The notes below the pieces were generated by a model. It saw only the letters and a program-made list of their open reading frames with translations, did no database searches and was not told the DNA's origin. DNA of 38,805 bases. Source: JBBAEA01 sp041656175 (GTDB lineage: Bacteria > Myxococcota_A > Bradymonadia > UBA4248). This document shows positions 28,433 to 36,330 of the stretch, in pieces. The translations under genes were made by a program, and so were the position numbers. Within the stretch, counting starts at the first letter, position 1; each line of letters starts with the position of its first letter. Where the stretch lies: assembly GCA_041656175.1 (NCBI GenBank), contig JBBAEA010000010.1:1-38805 (forward strand). Direction: 5' to 3'.

Positions 28433-28834
28433 CTATTCGTCGACTAACTTCGCCTCCAAGACCTCTTCCGCCTTTTCCTCGTTTGTGTCGCTCTCTTTCG
28501 ATTTTTCTTCAACTCCATTGTCTTCACTGGGTTTTTCTTCAACAACGTCGTGATCGTCCGAATCGTCTGCATCAAGCAAATTGTCCAGGGCATCTATGAA
28601 TTTGTCGCAGGACTCGGGTAACTCAAGTTCCTCTCTCGAATGCAGTTTGTACACCTTTCTTCCTAATTTGCGAAAAACTTCGTTGGCTTCGCGTTCTCGA
28701 AATTTTTCATCGATAAAGTCCTTGCCCTTTTCTGCCTGTTCCTTAACGGATTCACCAATTTGCGTTGCTGCACCCGCGGCGCGTCTCAGAAGTGCGCTGA
28801 AACTATCTTGTATGGCTGATTTTTTCTCTGACAT
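28433..28834 (-). CDS. Small helical protein with acidic tail
   Basis: 133 residues. The first 85 are amphipathic helix with A-A-G-A-A-T-Q-I-G-E-S-V-K-E-Q-A-E-K-G-K pattern, resembling coiled-coil or phasin-like surface helices. The last 45 residues are almost all Asp/Glu/Lys/Ser and likely disordered. AGGAGTAAGG stands just before the ATG, a strong ribosome site that supports expression. Cytoplasmic; function unknown. Confidence 0.65.
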   Translation of the reverse strand: MSEKKSAIQDSFSALLRRAAGAATQIGESVKEQAEKGKDFIDEKFREREANEVFRKLGRKVYKLHSREELELPESCDKFIDALDNLLDADDSDDHDVVEEKPSEDNGVEEKSKESDTNEEKAEEVLEAKLVDE

Positions 28835-28905
28835 TCCTTACTCCTTTTCTTGGCAAACCCTCGCCACTGCGGCTGGTTCGCCGTATTATTTAGCGCTCCC
28901 AAGGT

Positions 28906-29799
28906 TTATTGTCGACTCAGATTGATGGATAAGAGGTAGCGATCTAGCTGCGCTACTCGCTTCCCGTTATTGGCAAGTTTCGCCGCATCACGCGCTGCTT
29001 CTAGACTTTTACGCGCCCCCTCAAGATCACCCGATTCTTTAAGCAATACGGCTGTAGCAAAGTCATAGTCGTACAAACCTTCAAATTTTATTCGATTAAT
29101 TTCGATAAGGCGTAGTTTTTGCTCGACTGATAGGCTTGATTGCTCGATTTGCCATCGTATTATTAGTCGTCGTTCCTCGGGCAATAAGAGCTGCATTTCG
29201 TCAATGATATCTGCCGTCGTTTTTATCCAAATATAGCGAAATAGCAGTTCAACGATAGCCAGCGACTCGGGTTTTATCTTGCCCGCCTCATCGATAAGTT
29301 GCTCTTTGCGCGCTAGCTGCAAAAACTCCGATTCCGCTGCGTCTGCTAAATCCAGCTTGGCATCTAATTTTTCTTCGCAATCGAGCAGTTCTTTAGCGCA
29401 ATCATCGTCGTTAGATTGAAAGCAGCGCATAAAACGAGAGTAGAGCTCTACTCCAAGCCAATAATGCGCATTTAGCCCAAACTGCGATAGTAGATCTTGG
29501 GTATTGGCGAGTAGTTTCGCATGCCATGGCTGGGCGCGATCAAACAAGGCGGCGCTTGCGTAGTTGTCGAAAAAAATCCAGTTGCATTTTGCATGTATCC
29601 ACGCCTCTGACTGCGCCCAAGACTCTGCTTTTGGCCCAAACTGCGCGTTTCGCAATACGGGAACTGCGGCCAACTCTTCGCTAAGTGGCGTAAACGCAAG
29701 CTCATCGCCACGTTGTCGCGATAAGTTATGTCTGGCAACAAAATATAGTAGGCTAGCGGCGAGTACAATGAGAACAGCAATGCCTGTTAGCCGCTTCAT
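28906..29799 (-). CDS. Single-pass membrane-anchored helical protein, unknown function
   Basis: 297 residues: an N-terminal membrane helix (LTGIAVLIVLAASLLYFVA, about 4-22) and a periplasmic helical domain with Trp, Cys pairs and TPR-like segments near the end (LKESGDLEGARKSLEAARDAAKLANN). Its ATG overlaps the stop of the upstream cytochrome gene by 4 nt (ATGA), so translation is probably coupled. That suggests a shared envelope role, perhaps in assembling or docking the cytochrome. No recognised family. Confidence 0.7.
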   Translation of the reverse strand: MKRLTGIAVLIVLAASLLYFVARHNLSRQRGDELAFTPLSEELAAVPVLRNAQFGPKAESWAQSEAWIHAKCNWIFFDNYASAALFDRAQPWHAKLLANTQDLLSQFGLNAHYWLGVELYSRFMRCFQSNDDDCAKELLDCEEKLDAKLDLADAAESEFLQLARKEQLIDEAGKIKPESLAIVELLFRYIWIKTTADIIDEMQLLLPEERRLIIRWQIEQSSLSVEQKLRLIEINRIKFEGLYDYDFATAVLLKESGDLEGARKSLEAARDAAKLANNGKRVAQLDRYLLSINLSRQ

Positions 29800-30278
29800 C
29801 CCTCGCCTCCTTCGTTTTGGCTGCTAAGTTCTTCGCTTTTGCTTACGCCGTGTCGTTGTTCATACTCTCGTTGTAAGTAGCGCAAAATATCCATGATCTG
29901 AAAATGCGTCAATATATTGCGAAATGCTGGCATCTCTTCTAGCCCAAAGCGCACTATCGCTAAATCGCTTTCGGAATTTGGATCCGCATGGAACACGCCT
30001 ACAACGCGCGGCGCTTTTTTTCCGCTGATATGGCAGCTATCGCAATATCGCGCAAAAAGCGCAGCGCCAACCTCGGCATTGGGAGCGGGCTGCGTTCGCA
30101 ACATCCCCTCGCTGGGCGACATTTTAGAGCCCAAGAGCGCACCCTGCATATGCGCCTGCACCGCTTTCGCGGTGATACGTGGATCAAGACCCACTTCAAT
30201 TCGCTGACAGGACGCTAAAAATAAGCCCATAAAGCTAAAGAGCAAAATAATATTAGAAAAAACTCGCATTTTACTCAT
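29796..30278 (-). CDS. Mono-heme c-type cytochrome lipoprotein
   Basis: 160 residues. Signal peptide ends in lipobox LASC (C24), anchoring the protein in an envelope membrane. One heme-binding CDSCH (79-83), with His83 as proximal ligand; Met116 in LEEMPAF is the likely distal ligand. Spacing fits class I small cytochromes of the cbb3/CccA type. Electron-transfer role in a respiratory chain, partner unknown. The next gene overlaps by 4 nt. The 39-nt gap to the PglX-like gene upstream leaves little room for an independent promoter. Confidence 0.88.
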   Translation of the reverse strand: MSKMRVFSNIILLFSFMGLFLASCQRIEVGLDPRITAKAVQAHMQGALLGSKMSPSEGMLRTQPAPNAEVGAALFARYCDSCHISGKKAPRVVGVFHADPNSESDLAIVRFGLEEMPAFRNILTHFQIMDILRYLQREYEQRHGVSKSEELSSQNEGGEG

Positions 30279-30317
30279 AAAAAACTCGAAATACAGCCCA
30301 CACTTTCCGCTTTGCGC

Positions 30318-33170
30318 TTATGCGCTCAATGACTTTACACGCAATACGCCGTTAGTGCAGCAAAATAAAGGATACGCCCCATAACGGCGCTTATGGTCTA
30401 GCATAAAGTCGTTTTCTAAATATTTGAGCAATGGCTTAGCTAAAATCGCTTCGATGAATTCTAGGTTTTTGCGAAAATAGAGAGGAGAAAATTGATTTTT
30501 GAGGAACTTAAGCAGCGCGGTGTGCAGCATTTGCATGTTAAGTTCGCTGCAGCCTTGCACAGAAAGCTTCGCATCATAGCGCCCAAACGCGCAAGAAACT
30601 GCGTACGAAATGAGAGACGCCACTACTTCATACAACTGCGCCCCTTCATAGGAATTTAGCGATTTTTTCGCTTTGTACACATAATTTGGATTTGAGAAAA
30701 GAGCGATGTTTTCTAAGCTCGGCTCTGCCGACATGTAATTTTCGAAGTTCAAGGCATGTAAAATGCGCTCATTAATTTCATATTCTGCCTCCCAGACGTG
30801 TTTTGTTCGTTTTTCGTGTAGTTTGAGCAAATTCTTACACGCATCCTCTAAAAGCTCGGAGTAAAGTTCAGGCAAAAACACTTCGTGCTTTGTGAAGTCC
30901 CAACTTTGCTCAGTGCTGTTCCAGTCATCTTTTGCGTCATGGATGAGCGCATCGACGAGTTCATTGATGCGCTCCTTTGGTTGTGCCAAAAGCCAAGGCA
31001 ACTTTCCACACTGTTTGATTTCGATGTTGAGAGTAGGGGCAAGGTTTTGCAAAAGTTGGCACGCGAGTTTTGAATTAAGAAAGGCTAAAATTTGGCGCCA
31101 TTCGTCGCTTTTAGCAAAAATAGAAGTGCCTGCCACATCAAAAACAAAACCTTTGGGATAATAGCGAAACGAGGGCAAACCCAAACCTACCTTCGAGAAG
31201 GAAATAGCGGGCTTAAAATAAAATGCTTGATTTTTGGCTACAAAAGCGGGATCACCCTTAAGATAAGGGTATTTCCGAATAATATTCTCTTTAATCTCCT
31301 CTCCATCGTTTTTCCAGTTTAGCACTAAGTACTGGTTTCCCCACCATTTTCTATACTTGCCGCCTTTGTTATAGGGGAACCAAGTCGCTTTACTTGCGAG
31401 CGCCTCCTCGGCGTTATCGATGCAAAAGGCAATATTTTCACGTCCGACTTCGTGCCAAGCTCTAAGAAAACGTTCGTTATTGGTTGTGGCCAAACCTTGG
31501 CGAAGCTCGCAATAGTCTTCTAAGCGCCTGCTTTTACTCAAGATTTCGATCATTGGCGCTGTTAGTTTAAAGGCTAAAGGCTCGCCTGGCAGTTTTTTGA
31601 ACTCCTCGACGTTGCGCAAATACAGTTTTGGAGGCCAAGTTTTGGGTACGCCTTTGCACAGATCGGCCTTGCCAACAAAACAAAATACGCTTTTATGCTC
31701 TGAACTTGTCGTTTTTTGCCATACCACCGCTGATGTACCGAAGGCTATGCCCATGAGTGAACTCTCTAAAAGGGCTAAGCTGATAAGTTTTGTTTGTTGT
31801 CTTAGCTTGGCGCGTAAAGCGGCGTATCTAGAGAGGTACATCCATGATTGCATGACGACGAGCGAAGCAAAGCCGCCATCCTTGGCCATTTCAATGCAGC
31901 GAAGTATAAACATGGCAAAGAGATCATCTTTTGCCATGGGGGCATTTATTTTTGCCCAAGCGTTGAGCTGTTTTGAGAAGAATCTTTTGCCCAAATACGG
32001 TGGGTTGGTAATGACGATGTCGTGCTTTTGGGCTAAAGCTTGCACTAAATCCATGAGCTTGCAAAACTTTGTGTATTCTTCACGGTTCTTAAATATCCCG
32101 GCGTTCACTGTGCGTAGTTTCTGAATTTCTTCCGCGCTCAAGCGGGGGGCAATAAGCGAGCCCAAACTAGAGGCGTGGCCAAATTCGTGAAAGAGGGCAA
32201 GTAGCTTTTGTGAAGCAAGGCCCGTTTTTTGCGATAAGGCGCTCACTATTTTTTCTTCGTTTTTAAAAGAAATATTCTTTAAGCAATGAATTTTGGGAAG
32301 GTATTCTTCGGATATGTCCAGTGTATATTCGTGTTTTAGAGCCACATTCCGAATTTTTAATAAAAGCACAAAAGAGGCAAGTCGTGTTGCGCGCGGATCT
32401 ATATCGAAACCGTGCAAGGTCTTGGCGAGTATGCTGAGAATTTCACTTTGGGAGAAATTAAGGTTTTGGTAATGAGGCCAAAGACTTTCAACGGCTTGTA
32501 AAAGGATAAGAGCAGCGCCGCAGGCGGGATCGCAGATGCTAATTTCCTGCTGTGAGAGTTCATTGTTTTGTGGCGCAGGACTAAGGACATAGGGCAAGTC
32601 TTTTATAGCGCTAAGTTTTGTCAAAGCATTGTGTAGCAAGCATTGAATTATCCACTGTGGCGTAAAAACTTGCGTTACGGTAGGCAGTGATTTTTGGTCG
32701 ATTTTTTCGCTTCGACGCATACTTTTGGCTATTTCTCGCTTATCGCGTGAAAAATAGAACTGGAACAACCAAGCTATACGCTCAATGTTGTTCGTATTTT
32801 CTTCGGAGAAAGCGTCCTTTAACAGAGGAAGTGCTTCATATTTTAGCCACTGAGCAGGACAAAGTTCTAAAATTTCTGCGTTAGCTTCTTCTATGCAGTG
32901 CGGCAAGAGCTTGTGCAAGCTTAGGAGCGTGTTTTTTATCGTGCGTGCGATGCTATCCGAATTTTCTTCGTTGCAGAGCTGTTCGAGGCTAGTGGCAGCG
33001 AGTTTTTGGGGCCAAGCGTTTTCTACATCAAGTATTCGCCACGAACAGAGGTTTATGTACCAATAATACGAAGCGGCTTCCAAAAGTTCTTCGTGGCAAC
33101 GCTGTAGGCTAAGATATTCATAAAGACTAGAACGAAGTTTCTTGGCTGATTTTTTACAAGATTTTAACAT
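30318..33170 (-). CDS. pglX: Orphan PglX/BrxX-like adenine-specific DNA methyltransferase, C-terminally short
   Basis: Resembles the BREX phage-defence methyltransferase PglX, which modifies N6 of adenine in a non-palindromic site. Visible features in PglX order: TPQWIIQCLL, SAM motif DPACGAA (D214-A220; normally DPACGSGH, so motif I is altered), catalytic NPPY (389-392), GDLFAMF-like KDDLFAMFILR, MQSWMYLS, GLATTNNERFLR, WFPYNKGGKYRKWWGNQ (about 600), FDVAGTSIF, LAFLNSKLA, and LISYAVSCAFGRYD. It ends soon after the region corresponding to H-x-RY...PL in PglX, giving 950 aa against about 1200. The cytochrome gene begins 40 nt later, so the C-terminal domain is absent, not frameshifted nearby. 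No BrxA/B/C/L or PglZ lies in the window. It may be a solitary or decaying methylase. Confidence 0.82.
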   Translation of the reverse strand: MLKSCKKSAKKLRSSLYEYLSLQRCHEELLEAASYYWYINLCSWRILDVENAWPQKLAATSLEQLCNEENSDSIARTIKNTLLSLHKLLPHCIEEANAEILELCPAQWLKYEALPLLKDAFSEENTNNIERIAWLFQFYFSRDKREIAKSMRRSEKIDQKSLPTVTQVFTPQWIIQCLLHNALTKLSAIKDLPYVLSPAPQNNELSQQEISICDPACGAALILLQAVESLWPHYQNLNFSQSEILSILAKTLHGFDIDPRATRLASFVLLLKIRNVALKHEYTLDISEEYLPKIHCLKNISFKNEEKIVSALSQKTGLASQKLLALFHEFGHASSLGSLIAPRLSAEEIQKLRTVNAGIFKNREEYTKFCKLMDLVQALAQKHDIVITNPPYLGKRFFSKQLNAWAKINAPMAKDDLFAMFILRCIEMAKDGGFASLVVMQSWMYLSRYAALRAKLRQQTKLISLALLESSLMGIAFGTSAVVWQKTTSSEHKSVFCFVGKADLCKGVPKTWPPKLYLRNVEEFKKLPGEPLAFKLTAPMIEILSKSRRLEDYCELRQGLATTNNERFLRAWHEVGRENIAFCIDNAEEALASKATWFPYNKGGKYRKWWGNQYLVLNWKNDGEEIKENIIRKYPYLKGDPAFVAKNQAFYFKPAISFSKVGLGLPSFRYYPKGFVFDVAGTSIFAKSDEWRQILAFLNSKLACQLLQNLAPTLNIEIKQCGKLPWLLAQPKERINELVDALIHDAKDDWNSTEQSWDFTKHEVFLPELYSELLEDACKNLLKLHEKRTKHVWEAEYEINERILHALNFENYMSAEPSLENIALFSNPNYVYKAKKSLNSYEGAQLYEVVASLISYAVSCAFGRYDAKLSVQGCSELNMQMLHTALLKFLKNQFSPLYFRKNLEFIEAILAKPLLKYLENDFMLDHKRRYGAYPLFCCTNGVLRVKSLSA

Positions 33171-33258
33171 TGCTCACGCGCATAGCCTAAGATGAGAGCT
33201 GATCTAGCTGCTAGCTGCGCTTGTTTTTGGCCAGTAGCGTATGGGTTCACATTAAAAC

Positions 33259-33404
33259 GGGGGGTAGCGCGGGATCGCCGAGCCAATAGCCCAATGGGCG
33301 CATTTTGTGCGGTGGATGCGCGGTTTGAGCGCATACACCGCACAAAATTTTGCGCCCATAGGGCTATTGGCGAGGAAGCCCGCGCGTAGGGGGCTCATGC
33401 CCCC
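33259..33404. repeat. Long core-conserved palindrome, copy C
   Basis: Ends GGGGGTAGCGCGGGATCGC and GAAGCCCGCGCGTAGGGGGC are shared with copy D. Core at 33309-33341 (GGTGGATGCGCGGTT...GCATACACC). The arms (AGCCAATAGCCC...GGGCGCATTTTGTGC and their complement) are unlike those of A, B or D. Lies in the 268-bp gap between the PglX-like gene's start and the 3' end of the exported protein gene. Confidence 0.9.
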
Positions 33405-33438
33405 TTCAAAAAAAGATAGTATATATGCCAAAATCGGC

Positions 33439-34713
33439 TTAAGGAGCTTCTTGGGCTGCGTCGTCGGGTGGGAATGCTTCGTCCCTAGTGAAGGGGAAAT
33501 CGTCGGGGGCCTTCACGCGAACAGTGCGCGTAATGTAGCGGACGGCTTTTGCGCTTGGATGCTTGAGCCAGGCCAGGAAGGCGGCGGCGGGTTGGACGCT
33601 GTAGCGATAGTCGCGGTTTGCGGGTTTGGTGGCGGCGGTGCGCATGATGAGTGCGTTTTGGGTGAAGGGGAGGGCGGCCATGTTTTGGCGGAATTGTGCG
33701 TTGTAGGCCCAGTATTGCTCGGCGTTTGAGAGGTAGAGGGCGGCGACGGGGGCTTGCAGCGCGGTGCAGGCGGCGCCGATGCCAGCGAAGGCGCTTTGGC
33801 CAAGTAAGTTCGCTTGGAAGGTGCGTAAGCGCCCGCTTTGGATGAGTTGTTTGATATATTCGTAGGTTTCGGCGTCGTTCATGAATGAGGGGATTTTGTG
33901 TTTGTTCATGGTGTTACGGATGCCGCGCAATCGGCGCACGATGCCACGCTGTCCGAACTGATAGACGCTGAGAATGTCTTTAAGGCGCGGATCATCGGCG
34001 TAGAATGCGTTGAGTTTTTCCTTGCCGAGGTCGCGATCGCCGAATGCTTCAATGACGCATTCTGGCTCGTCGCAGAGCGATATGAAGGCGAAGTAGGCGA
34101 GGTGTACGTAGACAACCCAGGGGTCGTAATCGACCGCGAAGGCTAGGCTAGGTCTTTGCCAGCCGATGAACATGTAAGATTGGTCGCTACCGATGCCGAT
34201 GTATGTTCCACCAAGATTAGCGATGCTTTCGGCATAAAGTTCGGGGTGAAGCTCGTCGCTCCAAAGAAAATGCTGGTTTTCGTGTTCTTCTTTGATGGCG
34301 TTGAGTAATTCTGGGGGCGCGTCGGCTTGAATGTTTTGCAGGACGGCGATTTGCTCTGGGCTAAGCGGGCTGAGGTCGTGCGTGATTGCGAGGCTATCCT
34401 CGGAGAGCGGCTCGCCGTCTGTAGCTTCGGCTTGTAGCTTGGGCTCATGCGCATCAACTTCGTTAGGCGCGTCGGTATTGGGCGCGTATGCTTTGGCTCT
34501 GGCAACGTCGTCGGCTTTAGTTTTTAGGGCAGCTTGAGCAATTTCGACGTTTGGCTCGCCATTGATGGGCTGCGTTTGTTCGCTGTTTTGGGCGCTAGCG
34601 TTTTGTTTCGCTTCGGCGAGGGCTGGAGTTTCGTCATTTTTTGCGTTGCAGCAACAGAGCGCGACAACGAAGAAAAGCAGAAAGAACAAAGAGTAAAAAG
34701 AAGCTTTCTTCAT
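33439..34713 (-). CDS. Exported protein of unknown function (possible methyltransferase-like fold)
   Basis: 424 residues. N-terminal MKKASFYSLFFLLFFVVALCC is a signal sequence ending in a Cys cluster; the residues before Cys do not make a good lipobox, so lipidation is uncertain. Residues 25-120 are Ala/Glu/Pro-rich linker. The central part (IANLGGTYIGIGSDQSYMFIGWQRPSLAFAVDYDPWVVYVHL) looks like a glycine-rich loop plus acidic strand as in Rossmann SAM-dependent folds. It recalls the LIC10091-like family of exported proteins seen in Leptospira and Myxococcota; that match is from memory and weak. GC content appears higher than its neighbours. It is followed by palindrome C. Confidence 0.6.
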   Translation of the reverse strand: MKKASFYSLFFLLFFVVALCCCNAKNDETPALAEAKQNASAQNSEQTQPINGEPNVEIAQAALKTKADDVARAKAYAPNTDAPNEVDAHEPKLQAEATDGEPLSEDSLAITHDLSPLSPEQIAVLQNIQADAPPELLNAIKEEHENQHFLWSDELHPELYAESIANLGGTYIGIGSDQSYMFIGWQRPSLAFAVDYDPWVVYVHLAYFAFISLCDEPECVIEAFGDRDLGKEKLNAFYADDPRLKDILSVYQFGQRGIVRRLRGIRNTMNKHKIPSFMNDAETYEYIKQLIQSGRLRTFQANLLGQSAFAGIGAACTALQAPVAALYLSNAEQYWAYNAQFRQNMAALPFTQNALIMRTAATKPANRDYRYSVQPAAAFLAWLKHPSAKAVRYITRTVRVKAPDDFPFTRDEAFPPDDAAQEAP

Positions 34714-34892
34714 GTTATAGCATCATGCAGTTCGTAAAAGTCACATTTTATTCAATGCGCAGTCTAGTAAGTTCGCATACTAGACGGTATTACTATAAAC
34801 ATAATAGGGCGCAAAGGTCTACGAATACAGCGCAAGGTGCGAAATCGAAGCAAAAGCTATACACCATATTTTGGTCTAGCGCCGTTTGCGAG

Positions 34893-34914
34893 GCGGGGGC
34901 TGCGTTGCCCCCGC
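34893..34914. other. Perfect G/C hairpin near the 3' end of the FG-GAP remnant
   Basis: GCGGGGGC, six bases, GCCCCCGC, 28 nt past the stop of the minus-strand FG-GAP fragment. No U-tract follows in that direction, so a classical intrinsic terminator is doubtful. It resembles the small terminal hairpins of the palindromic elements and may be a leftover end of one. Confidence 0.5.
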
Positions 34915-34942
34915 TTAGTTTATGCAAGTTCGTCGTTGCGGT

Positions 34943-35734
34943 TTAATTTGCGGGGCAAGCAAAAACTTGCGCAATATTAGACGTGTTGTTCGTTTCGTCG
35001 CATTCGAGGAACATTCCGTTGGGTCGCTCTTGTGTGGGTTCATCGACGATAAAATAGATTTGAGCAGGTAGCGTTAACTTGGCCGACGCGTTGTCGAGCG
35101 CGACGTTGCCATCCCATTCCAATACCACCGTTGTTTCGCCGCCTGGTCGTAGTACTTCAGTGCTATAGGCTGTACCCAAAAGGCCGTCTACTTCGCCCCC
35201 ATTAGCTTTGTGGGCATAAAAGTTCACACTGAGCCCCGCTTGTACAGCTAACGAACCCTCGTTTTTGACTTGTGCGAGGAGCGATATGGTGGGGCAAATT
35301 TTGTGGGCGTACGTCAAAGAGACAGCGCTCAAGTTTGCCGCGTTAAACAAACCATCGGGCTGCACATTTTGGCGGAAGTTATTGAGGTTTCTCTGTTTCC
35401 AGTTTTGTTTTTCATATTTTGGCACCGTGCCATCTTCGTTGCTGTTGGTGACATGGTAGTCAAACTGGTTCCCAATCCTTCGGGTGCGTACCCAGTTGCC
35501 CGCAGGGGCCTCAAAAGCGCGAATGCCGTGCATTCTTCCCTCGCCAGGGCGTCCGCAGTCATTCGACGTGAGCACGATTTCGCTGTGCCCGTCGTTATCG
35601 ACGTCGACGACTTGTGGGTACTCAACGAGAGTTCCACGAGAGTTCGGTATGGGCTCGGTCAAGAGCTCGGGTTTGTCATAACCGAACTCTGGATCTTGCT
35701 CGCCGCTTAACGGTGCTAGTTTAAGAATGGACAT
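34943..35734 (-). pseudogene. C-terminal remnant of an FG-GAP/VCBS-type surface protein, 5' cut at palindrome D
   Basis: Encodes VDVDNDGHSEIVLTSND (a calcium-binding FG-GAP-like loop), then WVRTRRIGNQFDYHVTNSNE and a CARDB-like domain (ISLLAQVKNEGSLAVQAGLSVNFY... CDETNNTSNI). These segments are typical of the C-terminus of large myxobacterial FG-GAP surface proteins. The remaining N-terminal parts, repeats and signal peptide are absent. Coding-like sequence begins at ATG 35734 (MSILKLAPLSG), 13 nt from the end of palindrome D, without a ribosome site. An open frame continues upstream through the element to 35836, but that part is element-derived (VDARLANTP...). Either a remnant or a silent cassette. 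Confidence 0.8.
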
Positions 35735-35746
35735 ATTTCTTTGAAT

Positions 35747-35889
35747 GGGGCACAGCCCCCTACGCGCGGGCTTCTTCACAAAATTCGACAACGAACGCAA
35801 AATGTTGTGCGGTGTATTTGCTAATCGCGCATCCACCGCACAACATGCGTTCGTTGCGTCTTTTGTTCAGCGATCCCGCGCTACCCCCA
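35747..35889. repeat. Long core-conserved palindrome, copy D (at a broken gene end)
   Basis: Ends match copy C almost exactly. Core at 35809-35839 is GCGGTGTATTTGCTAATCGC plus GCATCCACCGC, matching copy B but for two or so bases. The arms (ACAACGAACGC...TGTTGTGC and complement) are unlike A, B or C. It directly abuts the truncated FG-GAP gene in the same relative orientation that copy B has to the truncated BspA-like gene. The 440-bp gene-free stretch to 36330 also contains the inverted repeat at 36130-36257. Confidence 0.9.
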
Positions 35890-36129
35890 TAAAAATCGAT
35901 CTTGCGTTATGCACTCAATACACAAAGTACGCGGCTTTTGCGTAAAGCCCAAACTAATGCTCGCAAGTGACAAGACTATGTGTTATGCAAGCGGCGTAGT
36001 GCTGGATGCCGCGCCGCCTTTGGATTTCGGCCTAAGAAAGCCTGAATAATGCAAGAAACAATCAAAACGCGTTAGCGTAAAGTAAGGAAAGTCAGGCGAC
36101 TGTTCTAGAAAAGAAAGAAAACAAAAACA

Positions 36130-36257
36130 CTTTTTCTTTGCAATTTTGAGCCTAGTTCTAGGAGGCAAGGAGTGCGGCAAGGGAACGACCTAGAGGTCGT
36201 GACCGCGCCAAACGACACAGCCGACGACGAAATAAGCCAAAATTGCAAAGAAAAAAG
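36130..36257. repeat. 128-bp inverted repeat with perfect 18-bp arms
   Basis: CAAAATTGCAAAGAAAAA on one side and its exact complement on the other, enclosing about 85 nt with smaller palindromes (CCTAGTTCTAGG; ACGACCTAGAGGTCGT). The arms resemble the A/T-rich contig-end palindromes in style but are not the same sequence. It lies 75-200 nt upstream of the RlmL-type gene. A short AGCTTTCCTAAAGCT palindrome lies at about 36304. Confidence 0.75.
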
Positions 36258-36330
36258 GGTTCTAAGGGCGATAGCCCTAACGGAGCCCCACAAATAGATC
36301 AGAGCTTTCCTAAAGCTTCGGGAATGATAG

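Noticed and set aside
33307..33729. Plus-strand 140-residue ORF
   Set aside because: It starts inside palindrome C and runs antisense to the exported protein gene.
34893..34914. Rho-independent terminator
   Set aside because: The hairpin is strong but no T-run follows in either transcription direction that matters.
17939..35889. Integron attC sites next to gene cassettes
   Set aside because: I found no integrase, no RYYYAAC/GTTRRRY pairs at the ends, and the conserved part is the apex rather than the termini as in attC.
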